A DNA stretch of 64,000 nt, from NCBI GenBank assembly GCA_008508345.1, contig QNGE01001677.1, forward strand, positions 1 to 64,000, written 5' to 3'. This DNA is from Paragonimus westermani. Lineage: Eukaryota; Platyhelminthes; Trematoda; Plagiorchiida; Troglotrematidae. A program made the position numbers and the translations under genes. Below, piece after piece: positions 30,890 to 42,781 of this stretch (its first letter is position 1; each line of letters begins with the position of its first letter). The notes below the pieces were generated by a model. The model was not told where the DNA came from. It saw only the letters and a program-made list of their open reading frames with translations, and ran no database searches.

Positions 30890-33800
30890 AAATGCTGCGG
30901 CAGTCAACGAGGTGGAGGCGAGCAAACCGAGTGGACTGAATGACCTTCGAAGCGCGGGAGAAAAGTTGACTCAGGAATTGGCGGCTTTGAAGGTGGAAAA
31001 GAAGAGCCGTGGCGACATTTGTTACGGATGCGAGAGGCGTGGATACTGGCGAAGATTTTGCCCACTCGGAAAAAAAGGTCCTACTTAAATGAACGTTTTG
31101 TCGATTGTCGTTTGTTTGGGAAAGGGGATCCGGTAATAGGGGCGGTTGATAAGACAGCAGTTCAGGATAGGTCAGGAGTCATTGGTGGCTTGGAGTACTG
31201 TTTGATTGGCTATGACGAAAACAGGAAAGTTTGTGCGGCCGTGTGCAATGGTAGTCCGAATGGTCGATAGGTTTACTCTGAAAGTTGATGTTCCGGCAGA
31301 ATATGGTGTTCGAATCGATGGTCAGGTAGTTCGTCATTGCCCCCGACACATGTCAGACTATCTTGGGGGCGGATTTCATTGACTGCGTTGAAGCCGTAAT
31401 TGATTTGAAGCATGATGAACTGGTAACGAGGTATGGAGTGGTTCCACTGGTGGGAAAGCGCAAAACACAGCTTGGACAAATTGAAGTGAACGTACTCCGA
31501 TCAGTTGCTGAACGAAGTGATACGCAAGTTTCAGGGATTGTTCACTTCGGATCAGGACCCGTACAGCTATTGTGACAGGGTTGAACATGAAATCCCCATC
31601 GAATCGAAGCGATTTCGGCCATTCGGACCCCGAAGAATTCCAGTGCATTTGCAGCCGGAAGTTGAACGACAAGTGAAGGACATGCTGAAGGAAGAAATCA
31701 TCGAGGATTTGGAGAGCCTGCGCAATTCTCCTGTCTTGTTGATAAGAAAGCCTAACGGTAAATTCTGATTTTGTGTCGACTTCAGGCGGCTAAACTAGAT
31801 AACGATCAATAAAGTCGTAGCAGTACCGTCGGTGGCGGAGAATTTCGACAAGCTGCAGAATGCCAGGGTGTTTACAGTGTTGGACTCACGGTCCGGATAT
31901 TGGCAGGTCCCAATCAAACAATCGGATCGAGATAAAACAGCATTCACAGTGGGCGAAAAGCAGTACCGATTCAGGCAGGTACCGTTTGGACCTTCAGGCG
32001 CCCCCTTCACGTTCAGATGACTGATGCTGAATGCGTTGGACGGACTGAGCAACACTGTTGTCTATGGAGACGATATTGTCATTTACAGCACAAGTGAGCA
32101 GAACATACAGTACACGTTCAGCAATGCTGCAGAGGATTGAAAAGGCCGGCCTCCGGATCAATAGTTCAAAGTGTCAACTGGCAAAACAAATGGTAGTACT
32201 TCTCGATCACAAGGTCTGTCAGGGGTATTCCAGCCACTGCCCAAGAAACCGCTGACAATCGAGACTATTCCGTTGCCAACATCGAAGAGGACGCTGAGAC
32301 AGTTTCTCGGCCGCGTTGGGTTCTACAGCCGCTTCACCAAAAACTTCCATGACCTCGCGAGTCCTTTATACGAAATTCTCAGGAAGGATTGCCAATTTCA
32401 TTGGTCACAGAAAGCCAACCAAGCGTTCATCGAGATCTAACGATTGATAAGGGAAGGACAGCTGATCTTGAAATTGCCAGTGACTGGACAGAGCTTCGTT
32501 GTCGCAACGGGTGCGAGTGAGGTATGATTTGAAGCGGTACTGAAGCAGGAGGACGGTGTTGTGGAATACGCCAGTCGGGTACTAAGTCCTGCTGAACGAA
32601 ACTTTTCAACGACAGAGAAGGAGTATTTGGCAATTGTATAGACATTGGAAAATAAAGGCCGTACTTGTTCGGCCGACGTTTCCATGTGGAGACTGACGTT
32701 AAACCACTGGAGTGGATTAAATCGGCGAAGGACCCTCGAGGAAGGCTGGCTCGTCAGGCGTTACGCCTACAGAAGTACGACTTCACAATTCACCATGTAG
32801 CCGGAAAAGAGAACCGTGTGCCCGATTTGCCTTCCTGAACGCAACGCCTGGATGAGGTTTACAAGGACGTGATCGAAGTTAAAAGTATCCAACTGGCGAG
32901 TGACCTCGGAAAGTTACAAGCAGCACAGAGGATGGATACGGCGATCCGGATGGTGATTGACCGACTGTTGCCGGGAGGACAACCACCAGAAGCCGAAGTG
33001 AATCCGGAATTGAAAGCTTTCAGAATGCACTGGTCCGATTTGCGGCTGGATAGTGCCGAAAGTTTGATGCGCCAATTGCGGAGGAGGACAAACGTCCCAG
33101 TCATACCGTCGGAGTTGAGGGTGACAATTGTGAAAGAATGTCATCAGCTGGCTCGTACGGGTTGTCATCGAACCTACGGAATGCTGGAAAAAAAGCATGC
33201 TGGCCGGGAATGAAGAATGATGTTAACAATCATGTGCGGGCGTGCCAGAAATATCAGTTACTGAAGAGCAATAACCACCCCAGTCAGTACGTCACCCAAC
33301 CAATCCCGGTCAGTAAAATTGGAGAACTGTGGTCAGTGGATATGATGGGCCCCTTTCCAGTAACGGCGTCCAGAAATCAATACATCGTAGTCATGACCGA
33401 GCACTTCACAAGGTGGATCGAAGCAGCCACCATACCCGATCAGCGCGCAATCACGGTGTGCAGGGCGGTGATGGGACACATCGTGGTGGATCACGGAATA
33501 CCGCGGAGCATATTGATTGGCCAAGGCCCATTCTTCGGAAGTGAGGAGTTTCGGAATTATTTGGAGCGTTTGGGAATCAAGAAAATACCCACAACTCCAT
33601 ACCATCCTCAATCAAACGGATTGACGGAGAGGAACAATCGCACTATCAAAGAACGGTTGGCTGCGACAGAGGGAGGCTGGGAGGAAACGTTATCTTTGAC
33701 TCTTTTGGCCCACCGCTGTTCGCCGCAAAGGACAACGAAAAAGTCGCCATTCTAACTAATGTATGGGCGCGTGCCACGCTTGCCAGACGATCAGGAGATT

Positions 33801-34120
33801 GGTTTATGGGGAGACCGACGGATGAGCACGCGTGAATTGGCGGAAGCTCGGGGATCTGCCAACCGGAACTTGAAAAACACACAAGGAGCGTCCAAGGAGC
33901 CATCAACTGCGGGAATATCGGGTCGAAGGACTGTGTTTGAACATGGTTCTAAGGTTGAATACAGAGACCGGCGGAGCGCGGAGGCAACAGGACGCGGATC
34001 CAGGAAGTTCTTGGTGAAGTGGAGGGGACCGTATATAGTGGTTGAAAGTCGTGACCCAGAGTATCTTATAAAGAATGAAAAAAGTCAACGTCGAGTGTAC
34101 GGAAGCCCGGCGTTGTAAAT
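30890..34120 (+). pseudogene. Gypsy zinc knuckle, protease/RT/RNase H/integrase (element half, plus)
   Basis: The same family as the gag at 28 kb, starting with the same zinc-knuckle region (AAVNEVEASKPSGLNDLRSA, then CYGCERRGYWRRFC with the knuckle histidine changed to tyrosine). The RT spans 31,505-32,110: EHEIPIESKRFRPFGPRRIP, VFTVLDSRSGYWQVPI (motif A) and TVVYGDDIVIYS (catalytic YGDD). The thumb/connection region is at 32,240-32,400 (LRQFLGRVGFYSRFTKNFHD). RNase H is at 32,480-32,640. Integrase is at 33,100-33,755, and a GPY/F-type tail (KFLVKWRGPYIVVES) is at about 34,010-34,050. At least ten stops or shifts are present. Its 3' LTR follows at 34,257 after a purine tract. Confidence 0.88.
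33138..33755 (+). pseudogene. Gypsy integrase (205-codon open stretch, second catalytic Asp lost)
   Basis: The zinc finger is partly retained in the adjoining frame (ECHQLARTGCHRTYGML); the CxxC end reads CQKY, so one cysteine is lost. The catalytic core reads LWSVDMMGPFP (first Asp present), then SILIGQGPFFGSEEF, where the usual DxGxxF Asp has become Gly, then PYHPQSNGLTERNNRTIKER (catalytic Glu present). Length and order are normal for Gypsy integrases. The Asp-to-Gly change would abolish strand transfer. Confidence 0.85.
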
Positions 34121-34244
34121 GGTACGACACTCTGGTCAGAATAGAATGCACACCACGTGTGTCAACAGCACCGAGGCTGGCACGCAGATCGTCGAGGGAA
34201 CGAAGAGAGCCTGAACGCCTTTTGTTACCACTGGAACAATCTTT

Positions 34245-34256
34245 GAGGGGGAGTAG
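34245..34256 (+). promoter_or_regulatory. Polypurine tract of the Gypsy element
   Basis: GAGGGGGAGTAG lies directly before the LTR start TGTAGCGAGG. This is the usual primer site for plus-strand DNA synthesis. Confidence 0.75.
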
Positions 34257-34561
34257 TGTAGCGAGGATAGACGGTCGCACCATACTGCTAACACCACTAT
34301 TCAGTAGCAGCTTGGATCGAAATAATCGCGGGATAAATACGGGAGAGATATGGGAAGGATCATTGGAAGGCAGAATGACATAGAATGGCTTCCGCCACAT
34401 GACGGATCTGAGACATGTTGTCCAAAGCGACTGGAGCATCCTCAGACGAGTGTGGCGTGCAAATGAGTGTTTCTGTTCGTAGTCTCGTTGAGACGCTCAA
34501 GTCGTGTATTGGTTACCCAAATGGACAACTTGTGTGCCACCCGCCTTCTCGGTTCATAACA
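34257..34561 (+). repeat. Gypsy LTR (3' LTR of the plus half)
   Basis: 305 bp with TG...CA ends (TGTAGCGAGG to TTCATAACA). It is a close match in inverted orientation to 28,776-29,079. The sequence following it starts GTAGTAG. The four bases before the other LTR's start, in element orientation, are also GTAG, a weak candidate target-site duplication. Confidence 0.85.
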
Positions 34562-34645
34562 GTAGTAGTTGCAGTGGCAGTATACTGCATTCAAACACTT
34601 ACGGTTGGCGGTATGGCAGCATCACGCTAAACAGGATTCCGGAAG

Positions 34646-34957
34646 TTACGGAATGGTGGGTTCGAGATTAACAAAGCCGTCGGGAACGGTCGTCAACAAA
34701 TAGAAGAAACCGCCAGTGTCTTTCGAAAGCGAGTTGAAAGGTACGAGATCAAAATAGAAGTATTGCAGATCGAACACGGCTTCAGGCCAAGACAAATAGT
34801 ACTGAGACAGATTGTCATAAGTTTCAGAACCGGGTGTCGCGAAATCAGGAATTCCGCTATCCGTGGTTATCCCGGTCCCAGCCAGAACAAGTGTGCGTCT
34901 CACTTTTTGCTTTAAAATGCCCGCGACACCACTGTTGTATCTATATTCGAGCTCCAT
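34646..34957 (-). pseudogene. Sirtuin (SIR2-family NAD-dependent deacylase) fragment, degenerate
   Basis: 103 open codons on the minus strand. Residues 22-37 read TLVLAGTGITTDSGIPDFAT, clearly the sirtuin NAD-binding motif GAGxSxxSGIPDFR with Ala and Arg changes. They continue with PGSETYDNLSQYYLSWPEAV and FDLQYFYFDLVPFNSLSKD, as in class I sirtuins of the SIRT2/SIRT3 type. After SLSKD the alignment shortens (FFYLLTTVPDGFV may be the degraded FLxLLxxKGLL region). The catalytic His and the zinc module are absent. It could be one diverged exon of a live gene, but the lost arginine of the PDFR motif and the internal shortening suggest a pseudogene fragment. It is the only host-type protein I recognise in the window. 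Confidence 0.72.
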
Positions 34958-35789
34958 CCGCTACGTGCCTTACGGACAGTAACCGCGGTAGTGTGAACAA
35001 GTGACTCGGTAGAAGTGCATACTGTATTGTCGCATTTGCAGCCGTTCGGGTCATATAAAAGTGTGTGGTTGAGTGAGCCGTTGGTTGTTGAAGCCGCGAC
35101 CAATCAGAAGGCACTTTGAGTTTTGGCACGAGTGTGTGGCACACAGGCGGCCTTAACAAGCATACAACATCGCAACTTACTTGTGGGAACTGTGTTGCTT
35201 GAATGATGTTGAGGCAACAATGCGCATGACATCAATCAGTGGAAATTTCCTGATTCTGCCCTAAAGCTGGAAGTGTGCTCTTGCAGGACATAATATGCAT
35301 TTAGCACTCCAGCCTGACCCCAGCTGAATTCTTACCACGGTCCCCGAAATTCGCCGTGGCTGTTCTCGGGGAGGCTGCAATAGGTGCTTGAGCGTTTGCG
35401 CGTCATGGAGTCTCACAAGGCAGAACCGTCCATCCCAATCATTCCAAATACGAACGTGGGAAGTTGTGAGCTCATTATCTTGCACGAGCCGCCCCCTTGC
35501 TAGTTCCATCAGTTCACTCGCAGTCTCAAAATAGCGTATTCAAGCCGGCTCAGTCGGAGTTGATGGCAGCCTTACTGATGCGTTCAGTGTCCCCCGAAAA
35601 GCCCAGTTCTCCAGTAAATTCGGCAATCCTTATTAGTTCAGGATAAGTTCTGTCGAATGTGCCCGTAACAGCGTTCAAATTCTGCCCGGCAAGCCAGTTG
35701 AACTCCGTGCGTCTTGCTTCGCGACTGACTAATTTATTTGCTGAATTACTAAATAATGGCCCTCGTCAAATCCGATTGATCCTGAACCT
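34958..35789. other. Unassigned
   Basis: Open frames of up to 82 codons (35,261-35,509, minus) without a recognisable domain. If the sirtuin fragment is part of a gene, its upstream exons would be expected here on the minus strand; none were identified. Confidence 0.3.
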
Positions 35790-38015
35790 GATGTAGCAGG
35801 TGTGCTTTTCTTCCGAAATGATAGTGTGATTAGTAGAGAAGGCGGCCCTTCCGGGCTACTCCCTTACTCACTCGATGGTCACTACCGCTGCTGAAGCCGT
35901 CTGGTGCTGCACTGCACTACCCAACCGTGGCAGATTGTTAGCTGACGTAAGCTGTTGGCCTCCCTATATTTTCTCGGAATGCGAGAAGACAATGCTGACC
36001 GGACTCAACTGCATCTCCTCCTCAGGATATTTGTATTTCTAACAGTGGTTAATTTTACTCTGCCACAAATGGACTTCCAATCTTATTTGCACAATTTGCA
36101 ATGCCTGCGACAACCCCGGTAGTGATTGCAACTGCTGGCTTTACGGAACATGCGATTGATCGTACGAGATAGCGTAAGATTAATGCTCCCTCCCGTCTGG
36201 ACTACATCTTTGATAGTAAGGAACCAATGATAAACAACTCAACGGTGAACTTTAGTTCGGCTTGAGCGACCATGCCGTAATAACACCGGTTCACATTAGT
36301 GACGCTGAGCTTATTCTCAAAGCAAAAGCTTTAGAAAAACTTTCGAGTAACTTAGGTAGATATACCTAACGCATACCCAGATAATATCTTGTGGTACCAG
36401 TGCAAGTGATCATGGTCTGTTGAGGAAATGTGCAACCATTTTAATAACACCCGCGAAACCACACAATACTTAAAACCATACCACTTCACACTCCGCCTGA
36501 AACCGCAATAGCAATCGCAGTCCCGAGCTTTGAAGGTGACCTGAGCCAAACGTCTAGCATGGGCTCGGTTCAGAGCGTCAATAACTCCAGATGATCATCA
36601 TCTCCGTGCGCGACTTCAAAAACACCGCACCAGACTGTTCAGGTAGGCCGACCAGATTTCTACCTTGCGTGAATTTGTCTAAAAGCCTCGTTAATCTGAA
36701 TTCAGCGTGTCCCAGTTAGCCGGTCAGCAAGGGCTCACTAGCTAACATGATGAAGCTTCGGAAGTTCTGGCTAGGTTGTACAGCACAATGTTTACAAACA
36801 GTCGTTAATTCGTTGCAAAAGATGCCAGTACTTCCTCAGGAATCCCACACGGCGGATACCACAACGGATGCTGTGCTAATGAAACTTCGGGTCGTATTAC
36901 ATATTCATTTTAGTCTCTGCTCACGCAGCTGCACAGTTGGCTGTTACGCTGAGCGTCCTGTTTACACAATCTGTTGTTGTAGGAACGGTGCCCGAAGGCC
37001 AGAAATCGGCGAAAATCACTCCCGCTTTCAAAGGCAGGCGGCACAAAACAGCCTACAACTAACGTTCAATAGCTCTCCTGCCCTGCGTGTCCGAGATCCT
37101 TGAAGCGTTGGTGAACGATACACTATTCCGTCATCTTTAAATTGTGCATCGAGCAATTTGGCTTTTTCTGCGGCCTGTACTGTTCCACGAATTTGATGTT
37201 AGCTATAAACAAGCGGGCAACTGCAGCCTTGACTTTGTTAAGGCTTTTGACCGTGCGAACGATTATTTTTTATTCGACAAGCTCCACCGTTGTGATGTCG
37301 AGGGTGACCTTGTCCGCTTGCTCGAACCTTTCCTTCACACCGCTTCTATCGTGTGCGAGTGGGTTCTCTTCTATCCTACGTCAGACTCAGATCCAGCAGA
37401 GTTCCACGGGACCCAACAATGAGGCCACTAATTTGCCCTGTCTTCATCAGCAGCCTGCTCTTCGAAGTTGTCTCCACTGGTGCTTTTTGCCAACGATATA
37501 AATCTCTCGTTTGATGTGTGTGACGGTTGTGACCCTAACGTCCTACAGGCTGGTGTTATTGCCCTTTACATATGGTCTGGCTCAAACCCCATCTGGTTTA
37601 ACAGCAGCAGTTGCGAAATTATGCATATCAGATCTAAGCACAATTTCCCTCAATCACTCGGAGGAGTACCGTTGCAAGTCACGTGGGTTATGTGCAAAAC
37701 CTAGCCTAGCGTTGTTTTCACGAGCCAATTCTCTTCCCCTTAGTACACCGCAGACCTGGAGGTGACCTGATGTTGGTCTTCATGATTCTGAGGACCCCAA
37801 ACAGTTCACACTGGTGTCTGTTTAATTCTGCTAATAATAGACCGCTCAGAGAGTATTCCTTGGAACTAAAAGGTCAGTACAGCAGATTGGAGCTAGGACA
37901 CAGCCTCTTTTGGGTTCATGTCTGCAAAGCCCGGAACCATCTGCCAGAATTTATCGTGAGAGCCACTAAGGTGGCTGCGTTCAAGATTCGTTTATATCGC
38001 TACTTTGAAAATTAG
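35790..38015 (+). mobile_element. CR1-like LINE, endonuclease to RT, decayed
   Basis: Endonuclease remnants start with a PGYSLTHSM block near 35,850. The late endonuclease blocks SRLDYIFDSKEPMINNSTVN (36,197-36,256) and SDHAV (near 36,268, frame-shifted) are readable. The RT entry FTQSVVVGTVPEGQKSAKIT is at about 36,960-37,020. Motif A is CSLDFVKAFDRANDYFLFDK (37,222-37,280). The catalytic box reads LVLFANDINLSFD (ADD changed to AND) near 37,480. SSCEIMHIRSKHNFP follows at about 37,608-37,650. The C-terminal block reads ADLEVT, LIGLHDSEDPKQF-like in mixed frames. The element is disabled by several shifts and by the altered catalytic box. Confidence 0.8.
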
Positions 38016-38349
38016 CACGTACCCCAGCATAATTTCCAGCTCACTACCACGTGTGCATGTCCGCCTGTTAATCGACTCACATCCCGTTATGCACAGTTAT
38101 CGAGTTATGGACACATGTGTACAATAACAGTAAGGATGATGTCGTTTGTTCCCCATGAGCAATTTCAGCGATCAGTTCACGCGTTCGAGGTTGGACGCTC
38201 AAGTCGCCCGGAGAAGGATAAATCAGAAGACAGCCAGATCCCTAGATCTTTCTTCTCAACATTTTTGGTGATATTCATTAAAATGCGTATACTGTGTATC
38301 ACGAACAGTTTCTCCAACAGGCACATTTACACACTAGTCCGTTAGGAAG

Positions 38350-40260
38350 GACCAAGTATTTGATATGATGAATATTAATCTCTAATGCACTGGGTTCGTA
38401 GGCAACCCAGGTTGTCAAGTCGTCAGCTTAAATGACAGCGCTTCTAGAAATAAGGGCGGGAAGATCATTTATATATGTCAGAAACAAGAGTGGACCATGT
38501 ACGGATCCTTGAGGAACCCCAGCGATGATCGGGGAGAGAGAAAAAGGGCCTAATACGGTTATTTCTCTAGAAGTTCTGTTACCGAGAAAGGATGGAATCC
38601 AGCGGTGAACCTCGTCTCAGATCCAATAATCTTCCAGTTATTGAAAGATGAGACCATGTGGGACACGGTTAAACGCCTTGGCAAAGTCGGAGAAGATGGA
38701 TTCGGAGATGCGGCCATTAACTTTGGCCTCTGCCAGGCTGCCCATGAAGGTTAGCACAGCGGTTAGTTGTGGCCGGTTGGGAAGGAAGTCATGCTGGGCA
38801 GAGCAGAAAAGGCTATTTGAAAAAAATTTTGAGGATGGTACTTTTTACTAAGGGTTGCCAGTAAGGCTGACCTGACGATAACTAGCGGGACAGCGACAAT
38901 CACTTGCCCTCAATATGTGTTACAGTGTCTTCTTTCTATGCTTCTAGAAGAGCGCCGGTCCGAAGTATCCGCTTGAACAGTTTATGGAAGGACACCACCA
39001 AATCGAAAGCCACTCCTTTGAGGATCGGGAAGTGAATCGCATATGGCCCCATGGCTTTATAAGGATTGATAGTGAACAAAAGATATCGAACGTCCAGCAC
39101 AGAGGAGTCAACTGCCATGAGTGGGTGTTGGAGGTTTCTCCTTGTGAGAGTTATATATACCAGTTTGGCGGGTCCACATTGTAGACTGGCGAATGGCGTT
39201 TTCTGGACAGCTCGGCAACCACTTTGGGGTTTTAGGGGTTTTTGCCAGGAAGCCGCATGAAAAGCGCTGATAGCTAAGCTTTTTCCGGCGGCACAAGTGC
39301 CTGCAAAGAAAATGCTCATTCTCGCGGTCTGCTAGTGGGGTTTTTGACCGCACTTGTTGGGTGCGTTAACTAGATTTCCATCCTTCATCTGTTTAGCATC
39401 GAACAAAAGGGCTTCTAGGTCATTCGGCTTATCCGTCAGCTTCTGTTCAGAGAATAGATGAAAAGATTCAAAGGTAGGGCGACGCACGTTCCGCGAACGC
39501 GGTGCACGAGGGGAGGACATTCATAGTTTTGAGGAACAGATGCCTTTGAAAGAAAGGCAGTGTGGGTTCACTGAGTCACCTGCAAAGATGAATGTACTTG
39601 AGAGTGTCCTTGGTGCATTAAAGTCTGTTTACTGACAATTTCGAAATGAAGTATTTGATATGGCATTTTCGAGCCAGTAGCAGATGAACTTAATAACTAG
39701 TGACCTATGGCCACCGTGTCTACCACGTGAGCTTCATCCGTGATAACCAGATCAGGCAAAGAAGGTGGCTGTCCTGGATGGTGTCTTGTAGGTAGTTCGA
39801 GATGCTGTGTCCAGAACTTCTCATGGATCATCATTGCTAGGGACTTCGAAAGTCTGCAGTCATAGTCCTCATTAGAAGCAGCTATCCAGTTTAGTTTGGG
39901 TATATCGACGTCACCCATAATAAGAAGAATGGAGAACAGTTGAGTAGACGTAAGTAGGTCTAGGGCGCTAAGAATGGCCTCGTGGTCGTATGAGTTACAC
40001 GACGACGAACGGTATATAACACCGACAAGGAGCGCACCAAGACTGTGGGCATTGGGTCCGGGCAGAGTGCGTAGCATTTCGCTGTGGAGGTAGATTCTCC
40101 TAAGATATCTGGCACCAGAAGCTTCTGGCTTAAGAAGACGACACATCCTCTCATGAATCCATGGGAGGATTACATTCGGTAGTGTGTTATCACTTATATC
40201 AGCAGAAAACCAGGTCTCCGTTAAGGCAGAAATTTGGCGGCTAATGCCGTCAGTCAACTG
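38350..40260 (-). mobile_element. CR1-like LINE, endonuclease to RT motif C, decayed
   Basis: Minus strand. The endonuclease spans 39,697-40,257: ISALTETWFSADISDNTLP, LLVGVIYRSSSCNSYDHEAI, ILLIMGDVDIPKLNW (GDFN changed to GDVD) and SLPDLVITDEAHVVD. The RT entry is at 38,936-39,319: LFTINPYKAMGPYAIHFPIL and VSFHKLFKRILRTGALLEA. Below that, motif A reads SIFSDFAKAFNRVPHGLI (about 38,690) and motif B reads [20 protein letters not shown] (about 38,500). An in-frame stop just before ADDLTTWV (about 38,420) is shared with the 22.7-kb copy, so the two are close relatives. Confidence 0.82.
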
Positions 40261-42204
40261 CTTGACTTCTGATGGTTCATTTATAACGCTCAGACAGTTA
40301 GTGTACTCTCAATTGAAGGCTGCTTTCTCCTTTGGCTGGACACGAAAATGGACGGAAGGGTCCGAGGAGGAGCTTGACGAAATAGTTCTAATAGCGAGGG
40401 GAAATATGTAGATGGCGGCATAGTTTCTTGAGACTTCTTAGAGATTAGCATCCCTTCACCACATCCTGTGCCTTTGTGGGCGTCCCTGTTGGATGCTCCG
40501 CACACTTCTGTTGGTCCAGAGTCGATGGCTTTCGAAACTCCGTCGCTTTCTGAATTGCTGGCGGTTATTCGTACTTTTGCATTCCCGAAAATTTGAGGGG
40601 GACTTTGGATTAGGAGAGAAAATAAGGCGAAATAACCCCGATGAGCCCAAAAATATTCGGTCAGAATAAGCTATCCGTGACTCTCTCCACATTCAGGAGG
40701 TGGACGCGGCAGTTGCGTTGGGTTATAAAGTTTGGAAATAGAATAATTTTTACCGAACCTTTTCTGAGATGGAGTGGTTTGAGGTGGAAAAGCAAGGTGG
40801 TGGTCCGCACCGCCTCCGGGATTTACTCTTCTGGGCCAGTGCTGCCCCACATCTGATTGGCCGTTCAATATAAAAGGAGGAGCCGCCTCTGATTTTGGTG
40901 TAGGTGCTAGGTTTGATCCGTTCAGGGCACTGGCCCCCGCTTGAGAATAGCTATGAGGACTTTAGCGGTAGCTTGAAGTTCGGGGCCAGCCTTGATGATT
41001 GACCATGGTCTAGCAAGCAGGGTCTTCACCGCCGATCTTGCAATCAGCGACCTAGCGAGACTCCCTTTATATAAGCGCAACTTTTCTTCAGGTCAGCCGT
41101 TTCGTCCAGTACCTCCCCCGTGTTAATCCTTCCAGTTAACTTCACAAAAGACCCGAGTGACCTCTTGGTAACTGTGAAGTAGTCTGCTGGAAGAAAACAC
41201 GTTTAGTAATTCTAGAAGGAAAGAGGTTTTTAACATCGCCCTGGCTTGGTTGCCTGGAGAGTAAGCCTCTTCTTCCGGTGTGCCGTATATCTCAAGTTTG
41301 TTACGGCTTCCTTAGATTGAGCTATAGACAGAGGGTTGCCTTAAGATCAACTGCCAAACCTGGAGAGGCAAGCTTAACTCTGACTTCATTTCAGGCAAAG
41401 TGTTTAGGTTTGAACCACAGTTCTTGGTACGGTGGCATTCTACAATGCACTGGCATTCTTTGGCGCCTCGCCGCTACAACTTCGGGCGTCTTGTTTCTTC
41501 TCACTGGGTGTGGCGAACAGTGGGACGGCCACGGCCTCGAACCAACTGCGGCCCTCTGTAAAAGGCCAACTCATGCAGGTAAGCGGTCCTTTTGAAGAGG
41601 TGAGCAGAGCGTACCGATCCTTCTTGAGTTTGATATATTTAAAATGGCACCAGTGTATACACCTCTGGCACAACACACCGTTCTGAACTGTATTGTGGCG
41701 TTCGAATTGACCATAAACACTCGATAACTCTAACCCATCGGATCTTGTGCGTGTCGCTGCGTCATAGGTTGTGAACAAAAACAGCAAATGTCAACGAAAA
41801 AGAAACACGACGGAGCGGGAGAGGAAACAGAAATTAGAAATTTAAAACACTGAGTTCCCGTAATACAGTTCACCATTAAAGGCAGAAGACATACATCGCG
41901 AGATGTTAACATTTCGTATACTCCCTCCAGTCACAAACGTAAAGCATTAGAATATATAAGACATTTGGTCAGCAACACAATTAAAAACATTCAACGATTG
42001 GGTTCACATGAAACAAAGACTGTCGTCAGTTGCAGGGCAAACAATCAGTTCAGCACCTATTGGATTAATATGTTATCCGATAACGAGTAGCAGTGATCAT
42101 TCATTATTATTTGATGCACCTGATACCAGTAGAGCAAAAATATAGGTAGACTTTGACAGCAAGAAAATATGAACCACATTTCGAGTTACCCACACGATTG
42201 GCAG
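40261..42204. other. Unassigned
   Basis: No recognisable domain. Frames of up to 115 codons exist on both strands near 41,280-41,790. The part next to 40,260 could be the eroded ORF1/5' UTR of the minus-strand CR1-like LINE. Confidence 0.3.
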
Positions 42205-42678
42205 TGTAATGGATCTAAACAACATATGGAAACTCAGATGTGAATAGGAAGTCGAAATCTGATGAAAAGGAAAACAAATAACCCACAATAGTTCGTGGAG
42301 GCAAGTTGGTTTAGGTTTCCACCAAACTAAGTGAGGATTCTCATTGATACTACTTGTCGTGTGTCCTCCAGATACTCTCGATGTCACGACCGAGATAATT
42401 CCAACGACAGATAAATGAATAGATGAGGTTGCCTAACTAAATCGTTGATTCCGCTGAATTCTAGCTCTTTCAAAGATTTGTACGCCACGGACCCTGAACG
42501 TGAAGAGAAAGCAGAACTCGCGAACTCGGAAGTGTAACTTTTTGAAAATTATTGATTACTCTGTGGGTTGATTAACCTCGTTCAAACATCATGTGTACAT
42601 GTGAGGTTGAAGAAGATGAAAAGGCATGAATAACAATGAAAAATATGAAGTAGAAAATAGTGTACAAAACGCCAGAGA
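42205..42678 (-). repeat. 3' LTR of the CsRn1-like element
   Basis: Ends (minus strand) in CCATTACA at 42,205 and begins after the purine tract at about 42,680. It aligns to 46,731-47,083 through blocks GGATCTAAACA, TGTGAATAGGA, GTCGAAATCTGA, AAAAGGAAAACAAA and GAGGATTCTCATTGATACTAC. Roughly four fifths of aligned bases match, plus indels. The outer boundary is approximate. Confidence 0.65.
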
Positions 42679-42690
42679 ACTCCCCCACCA
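42679..42690 (-). promoter_or_regulatory. Polypurine tract of the CsRn1-like element
   Basis: On the minus strand the sequence reads TGGTGGGGGAGTT just before the 3' LTR. This is the expected plus-strand primer site. Confidence 0.6.
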
Positions 42691-42781
42691 GAGGGTTTGT
42701 GGGTTGAAAACACGATGGAAGAATGGCAGTGAGGAGAAAACAAACCAAACGCTCGATAGTCATATCATGTACCGTAATCGG

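Noticed and set aside
36542..36600. Gap or contamination at the ambiguous base
   Set aside because: Only one N exists in the window, at 54,433 inside an RTE-like LINE copy; it is a single uncertain base and not a scaffold gap.
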